Source: Stenotrophomonas mori
Lineage (GTDB): Bacteria > Pseudomonadota > Gammaproteobacteria > Xanthomonadales > Xanthomonadaceae
NCBI RefSeq assembly: GCF_023556335.1
Contig: NZ_JAIKTS010000004.1
Span: 6,752-70,751 of the forward strand
Reading direction: 5' to 3'
Length of the DNA stretch: 64,000 bases
Shown here: piece by piece, positions 60,799 through 64,000 of the stretch
Layout of the letters: the number at the start of each line of letters is the position of its first letter
Position numbering within the stretch: the stretch's first letter is position 1
Translations under genes and position numbers: made by a program
The notes under the pieces: model-generated
Seen by the model: only the letters and a program-made list of their open reading frames with translations
Told to the model about the DNA's origin: nothing
Databases searched by the model: none

Positions 60799-62925
60799 TC
60801 ACTTCTTCTTCGGGATGTACAGGTCGGTGATGGTGCCGTCGTAGATCTCCGAGGCCATCGCCACCGACTCGCTCAGGGTCGGGTGGGCGTGGATGGTATG
60901 GCCGATGTCCGCGGCCTCCGCCCCCATCTCGATGGCCAGGCCGATCTCCGCCAGCAGCTCGCCGGCATGCGGGCCGACGATGGCGCCGCCGATGACACGG
61001 TGGGTGTCCTCGTCGAACACCAGCTTGGTGAAACCTTCGGTACGCCCGATGCCGATGGCGCGGCCACTGGCCGCCCACGGGAACTTGGCCACGCCCACTT
61101 TCAGGCCCTTGGCCTTGGCTTCGGTCTCGGTGACGCCGACCCAGGCGATCTCCGGGTTGGTGTAGGCCACCGACGGGATGACGCGCGCCACCCATTCCTT
61201 CTTCTCGCCGAAGGCCACTTCCGCCGCCAGCTTGCCCTCGTGCGTGGCCTTGTGGGCCAGCATCGGGTTGCCGACGATGTCGCCGATGGCGAAGATGTGC
61301 GGCACGTTGGTGCGCATCTGCCGGTCCACCGGGATGAAGCCGCGGTCGGTCACCTCGACGCCGGCCTTGTCGGCATCGATCTTGCCGCCGTTCGGCGCGC
61401 GGCCCACGGCCACCAGCACTCGGTCGAAGGTGCCGCTTTCCATCGCCGGCGCCTCGCCCGCGGTGGCGGCCTCGAAGGTCACGGTGATGCCCTTCTTGTC
61501 GGCGGTGACGCCCGACGCCTTGGTCTTCAGGTGGACCTCGATGCCCTGCTTCTTCAGGCGATCGGCCAGCGGCTTGACCAGGTCCTTGTCGGCACCCGGC
61601 ATCAGCTGGTCCATGAATTCGACCACGCTGACCTTGGCGCCCAGGGCGCTGTATACGGTGGCCATTTCCAGGCCGATGATGCCGCCACCGACGACCAGCA
61701 GCGTCTTGGGCACGTCGGCCAGTTCCAGCGCGTCGGTGGAATCCATCACGCGCTTGTCGTCCCACGGGAAGTTCGGCAGCTTCACCGCCTGCGAACCGGC
61801 GGCGATGATGCACTGCTCGAAACGCAGCAGCCGGGTCTTGCCGTCGTCGCCGGTGATCTCCAGCTCGTTGGCCGAGACGAACTTGGCCACGCCCTGCACG
61901 GTGCGCACCTTGCGCTGCTTGGCCATGCCGGCCAGGCCCTTGGTCAGCTGGCCGACGACCTTTTCCTTGTAGCCGCGCAGCGTGTCCAGCGCGATCTTGG
62001 GCTTGCCGAAGGCGATGCCCAGGTCGGCGGCATGCGCGGCGTGGTCGATGATGTCCGCCGCGTGCAGCAGTGCCTTGGAGGGGATGCAGCCGACGTTGAG
62101 GCAGACGCCGCCGAGGCTGGCGTAGCGTTCGACCAGCACCGTTTCCATGCCCAGGTCGGCAGAGCGGAAGGCGGCGGTATAGCCGCCCGGACCGGCGCCC
62201 AGCACCACCATGCGGCATTCGATGTCGGCGGTGCGCCCGGTGGACGGCAGCGCCCTGGCGGCCACGGCCGGGTCCGGCGCGCGGTGCGACGGGGTCACCG
62301 GCGGCTTGCTGCCCGGCGCCACGTTGCCGGCGGCAGCCGCGGGCGCGGCGCCCTGCGCCTCCAGCACCACCACCACGTCGCCTTCGGACAGCTTGTCGTC
62401 GAGCTTGACCTTGATTTCCTTGACCACGCCGGCCGCCGAGGACGGCACTTCCAGCGTCGCCTTGTCCGATTCCAGCGTCACCAGCCCCTGGTCCTTGGCC
62501 ACCGTGTCGCCCACGGCCACCAGGATCTCGATCACCGGCACGCCGTTGTAGTCGCCGATGTCCGGCACCTTCACTTCGACCGGCCCGGTGGCGGCCGGTG
62601 CGCCCACCGCTGCGGGTGCCGCGGCACCCGCCGACGGCGCAGCAGGAGCCGGTGCGGCCGGCGACGTCGGCGCCGCGCTCCCGCCTTCGGCTTCCAGGAT
62701 CACCACCACGTCGCCCTGCGACAGCTTGTCGTCGAGCTTGACCTTGATCTCCTTGACCACGCCGGCCGCCGAGGACGGCACCTCCAGCGTCGCCTTGTCC
62801 GATTCCAGCGTCACCAGCCCCTGGTCCTTGGCCACCGTGTCGCCCACGGCCACCAGGACCTCGATCACCGGCACGCCGTTGTAGTCGCCGATGTCCGGGA
62901 CCTTGACTTCAATCGTGTTCGCCAT
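60799..62925 (-). CDS. lpdA: Dihydrolipoamide dehydrogenase with two N-terminal lipoyl domains
   Basis: A 708-residue E3 component. Lipoyl domains are at ~6-78 and ~117-189, each with lipoyl Lys (44 and 155) in ESDKATLEVP. They are nearly identical and their coding DNA repeats with a 333-base offset. An Ala/Pro-rich hinge joins them. The rest is the flavoprotein: VVLGAGPGGYTAAF (FAD), CLNVGCIPSK (redox disulfide), LVVGGGIIGLEMA (NAD) and HPTLSE (catalytic His-Glu). It reoxidises dihydrolipoyl of the pyruvate dehydrogenase E2 encoded just upstream. One lipoyl domain on E3 is known in some bacteria; two is unusual. Confidence 0.95.
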   Translation of the reverse strand: MANTIEVKVPDIGDYNGVPVIEVLVAVGDTVAKDQGLVTLESDKATLEVPSSAAGVVKEIKVKLDDKLSQGDVVVILEAEGGSAAPTSPAAPAPAAPSAGAAAPAAVGAPAATGPVEVKVPDIGDYNGVPVIEILVAVGDTVAKDQGLVTLESDKATLEVPSSAAGVVKEIKVKLDDKLSEGDVVVVLEAQGAAPAAAAGNVAPGSKPPVTPSHRAPDPAVAARALPSTGRTADIECRMVVLGAGPGGYTAAFRSADLGMETVLVERYASLGGVCLNVGCIPSKALLHAADIIDHAAHAADLGIAFGKPKIALDTLRGYKEKVVGQLTKGLAGMAKQRKVRTVQGVAKFVSANELEITGDDGKTRLLRFEQCIIAAGSQAVKLPNFPWDDKRVMDSTDALELADVPKTLLVVGGGIIGLEMATVYSALGAKVSVVEFMDQLMPGADKDLVKPLADRLKKQGIEVHLKTKASGVTADKKGITVTFEAATAGEAPAMESGTFDRVLVAVGRAPNGGKIDADKAGVEVTDRGFIPVDRQMRTNVPHIFAIGDIVGNPMLAHKATHEGKLAAEVAFGEKKEWVARVIPSVAYTNPEIAWVGVTETEAKAKGLKVGVAKFPWAASGRAIGIGRTEGFTKLVFDEDTHRVIGGAIVGPHAGELLAEIGLAIEMGAEAADIGHTIHAHPTLSESVAMASEIYDGTITDLYIPKKK

Positions 62926-62942
62926 CTTTCAAGTCCTCGGGA

Positions 62943-64000
62943 TCAGAGCAGCACGCGGCGCATGTCGGCCAGCACCTGCGACAGGTACGTGGTGAAGCGC
63001 GCGGCCAGCGCGCCGTCGATGACCCGGTGGTCGTAGCTCAGCGACAGCGGCAGCAGCAGCTTCGGCGCGAACTCCTTGCCGTTCCAGACCGGCTGGATCG
63101 ACGAGCGGGAAACACCCAGGATGGCCACCTCCGGCGCGTTCACGATCGGGGTGAAGGCGGTGCCGCCGATGCCGCCCAGCGAACTGATCGAAAAGCAGCC
63201 GCCGCTCATGTCGGCCGGGCCGAGCTTGCCGTCGCGTGCCTTCTTCGCCAGTTCGCCGGTTTCCTGCGCGATCTGCACCACGCCCTTCTTGTCCACGTCG
63301 CGGACCACCGGCACGACCAGGCCGTTCGGCGTGTCGGCGGCGAAACCGATGTGGAAGTACTTCTTCAGGGTCAGGTTCTCGCCGCTGGCATCCAGCGAAG
63401 CGTTGAACTCGGGGAACGCCTTCAGCGCCGCGGCGCTGGCCTTGATCAGGAAGGCGAGCATGGTCAGCTTGATGCCGGCCTTCTCATTTTCCTTGTTCAG
63501 CGCCACGCGCAGGGCTTCCAGGTCGGTGATGTCGGCCTGGTCGAACTGGGTGACGTGCGGGATCATCGCCCAGTTGCGCGCCAGGTTGGCGCCGGAGATC
63601 TTCTTGATCCGCGACAGCGGCTGCACTTCGGTCTCGCCGAACTTGGCGAAATCCACCTTCGGCCACGGCAGCAGGTTCAGCCCGCCGCCCGCCGCGGCGC
63701 CGGCCACGGCGGCACCGCCACCGGTCAGGGCGCCCTTGACGAACTTCTGCACGTCGGCCTTGGTGATGCGGCCGCCCTTCTCGGTGCCGCTCACCCGCGC
63801 CAGGTCCACCCCCAGCTCGCGGGCGAAGACGCGCACCGCCGGGCTGGCATAGGGCACGCTGGCCGGCAGCACGCCTTCGGCGTTGAACTGCACCGGCGGA
63901 GTGCTGGGCTTGCCGGCCGGCAGCGCGTCTTCCTGGCGGATCTCGCGCTGCGCCAACTTGTCCGGCACCGCGGCCGCGGGCACCGGCGGCACCCGGGTGC
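62943..64000 (-). CDS. aceF: Pyruvate dehydrogenase E2 (dihydrolipoamide acetyltransferase), 5' part outside the window
   Basis: The visible 352 residues are the C-terminal part of E2: an Ala/Pro linker, the peripheral subunit-binding domain ([23 protein letters not shown], ~46-80), another linker, and the acetyltransferase core with [15 protein letters not shown] (catalytic His). It ends ADMRRVLL. The lipoyl domains lie upstream, past 64000. lpdA follows after 17 bases, so they share a transcript. The short linker and Q-rich core match the AceF type, not the 2-oxoglutarate E2. Confidence 0.96.
   Translation of the reverse strand, partial: TRVPPVPAAAVPDKLAQREIRQEDALPAGKPSTPPVQFNAEGVLPASVPYASPAVRVFARELGVDLARVSGTEKGGRITKADVQKFVKGALTGGGAAVAGAAAGGGLNLLPWPKVDFAKFGETEVQPLSRIKKISGANLARNWAMIPHVTQFDQADITDLEALRVALNKENEKAGIKLTMLAFLIKASAAALKAFPEFNASLDASGENLTLKKYFHIGFAADTPNGLVVPVVRDVDKKGVVQIAQETGELAKKARDGKLGPADMSGGCFSISSLGGIGGTAFTPIVNAPEVAILGVSRSSIQPVWNGKEFAPKLLLPLSLSYDHRVIDGALAARFTTYLSQVLADMRRVLL

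Overview
The window looks like chromosomal DNA from a high-GC gammaproteobacterium of the Xanthomonadaceae/Lysobacteraceae, most likely Stenotrophomonas, Pseudoxanthomonas or a close relative. The grounds are very high GC, an intact atp operon followed by glmU and glmS, a CopL-type copper protein, abundant large TonB-dependent receptors, a lipoyl-bearing dihydrolipoamide dehydrogenase beside aceF, and GTAG-ended palindromes like the SMAG repeats described in Stenotrophomonas maltophilia. I see no phage, IS element, tRNA, rRNA or CRISPR array.

Layout. 1-8.3 kb is a metal region: the 3' part of copB with a recent 207-bp duplication in its His/Met-rich segment, a secreted EF-hand protein and a CopG-like DUF411 lipoprotein, then an opposing cluster of a CopL-like protein, a TonB-dependent receptor, a PepSY membrane protein and a PepSY protein fused to an NqrF-like reductase. 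8.7-9.6 kb holds gloA and four 85-bp head-to-head SMAG-like units. 9.6-16.4 kb is a complete type I Wadjet (jetABCD) anti-plasmid system. 16.4-26.1 kb is a tightly coupled seven-gene operon (TonB receptor, APC permease, amidase, PaiB-like protein, alpha/beta hydrolase, S9 peptidase, proC) opposite an Lrp/AsnC regulator, which suggests uptake and hydrolysis of a peptide or amide. 26.9-28.4 kb has a MarR regulator and an S41-family protein.

28.5-47.8 kb is the most unusual part. glmS and glmU, normally close neighbours behind the atp operon, are separated by a 16-kb co-directional cluster: a membrane fusion protein, one LolD/MacB-type ATPase, eight FtsX/MacB-type permeases arranged as four A/B pairs, a secreted NTF2-like protein, a sigma-54 response regulator and a histidine kinase. 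A sigma-54 promoter (GG-N10-GC) sits just before the fusion protein, and an array of CGGACA/TGTCCG half-sites with two perfect palindromes lies upstream of it, so the locus looks like a self-contained sensing and export system.

47.9-51.2 kb has a GT-C-like membrane protein, a GtrA protein and a GT2 glycosyltransferase, consistent with lipid-linked sugar transfer. 51.3-58.5 kb is the full F1Fo ATP synthase operon. 58.9-60.8 kb has an outer-membrane protein, more SMAG-like palindromes and a gene broken by an in-frame amber codon. 60.8-64 kb is lpdA with two tandem lipoyl domains and the C-terminal part of aceF.

All calls come from reading the sequence; no database search was run.
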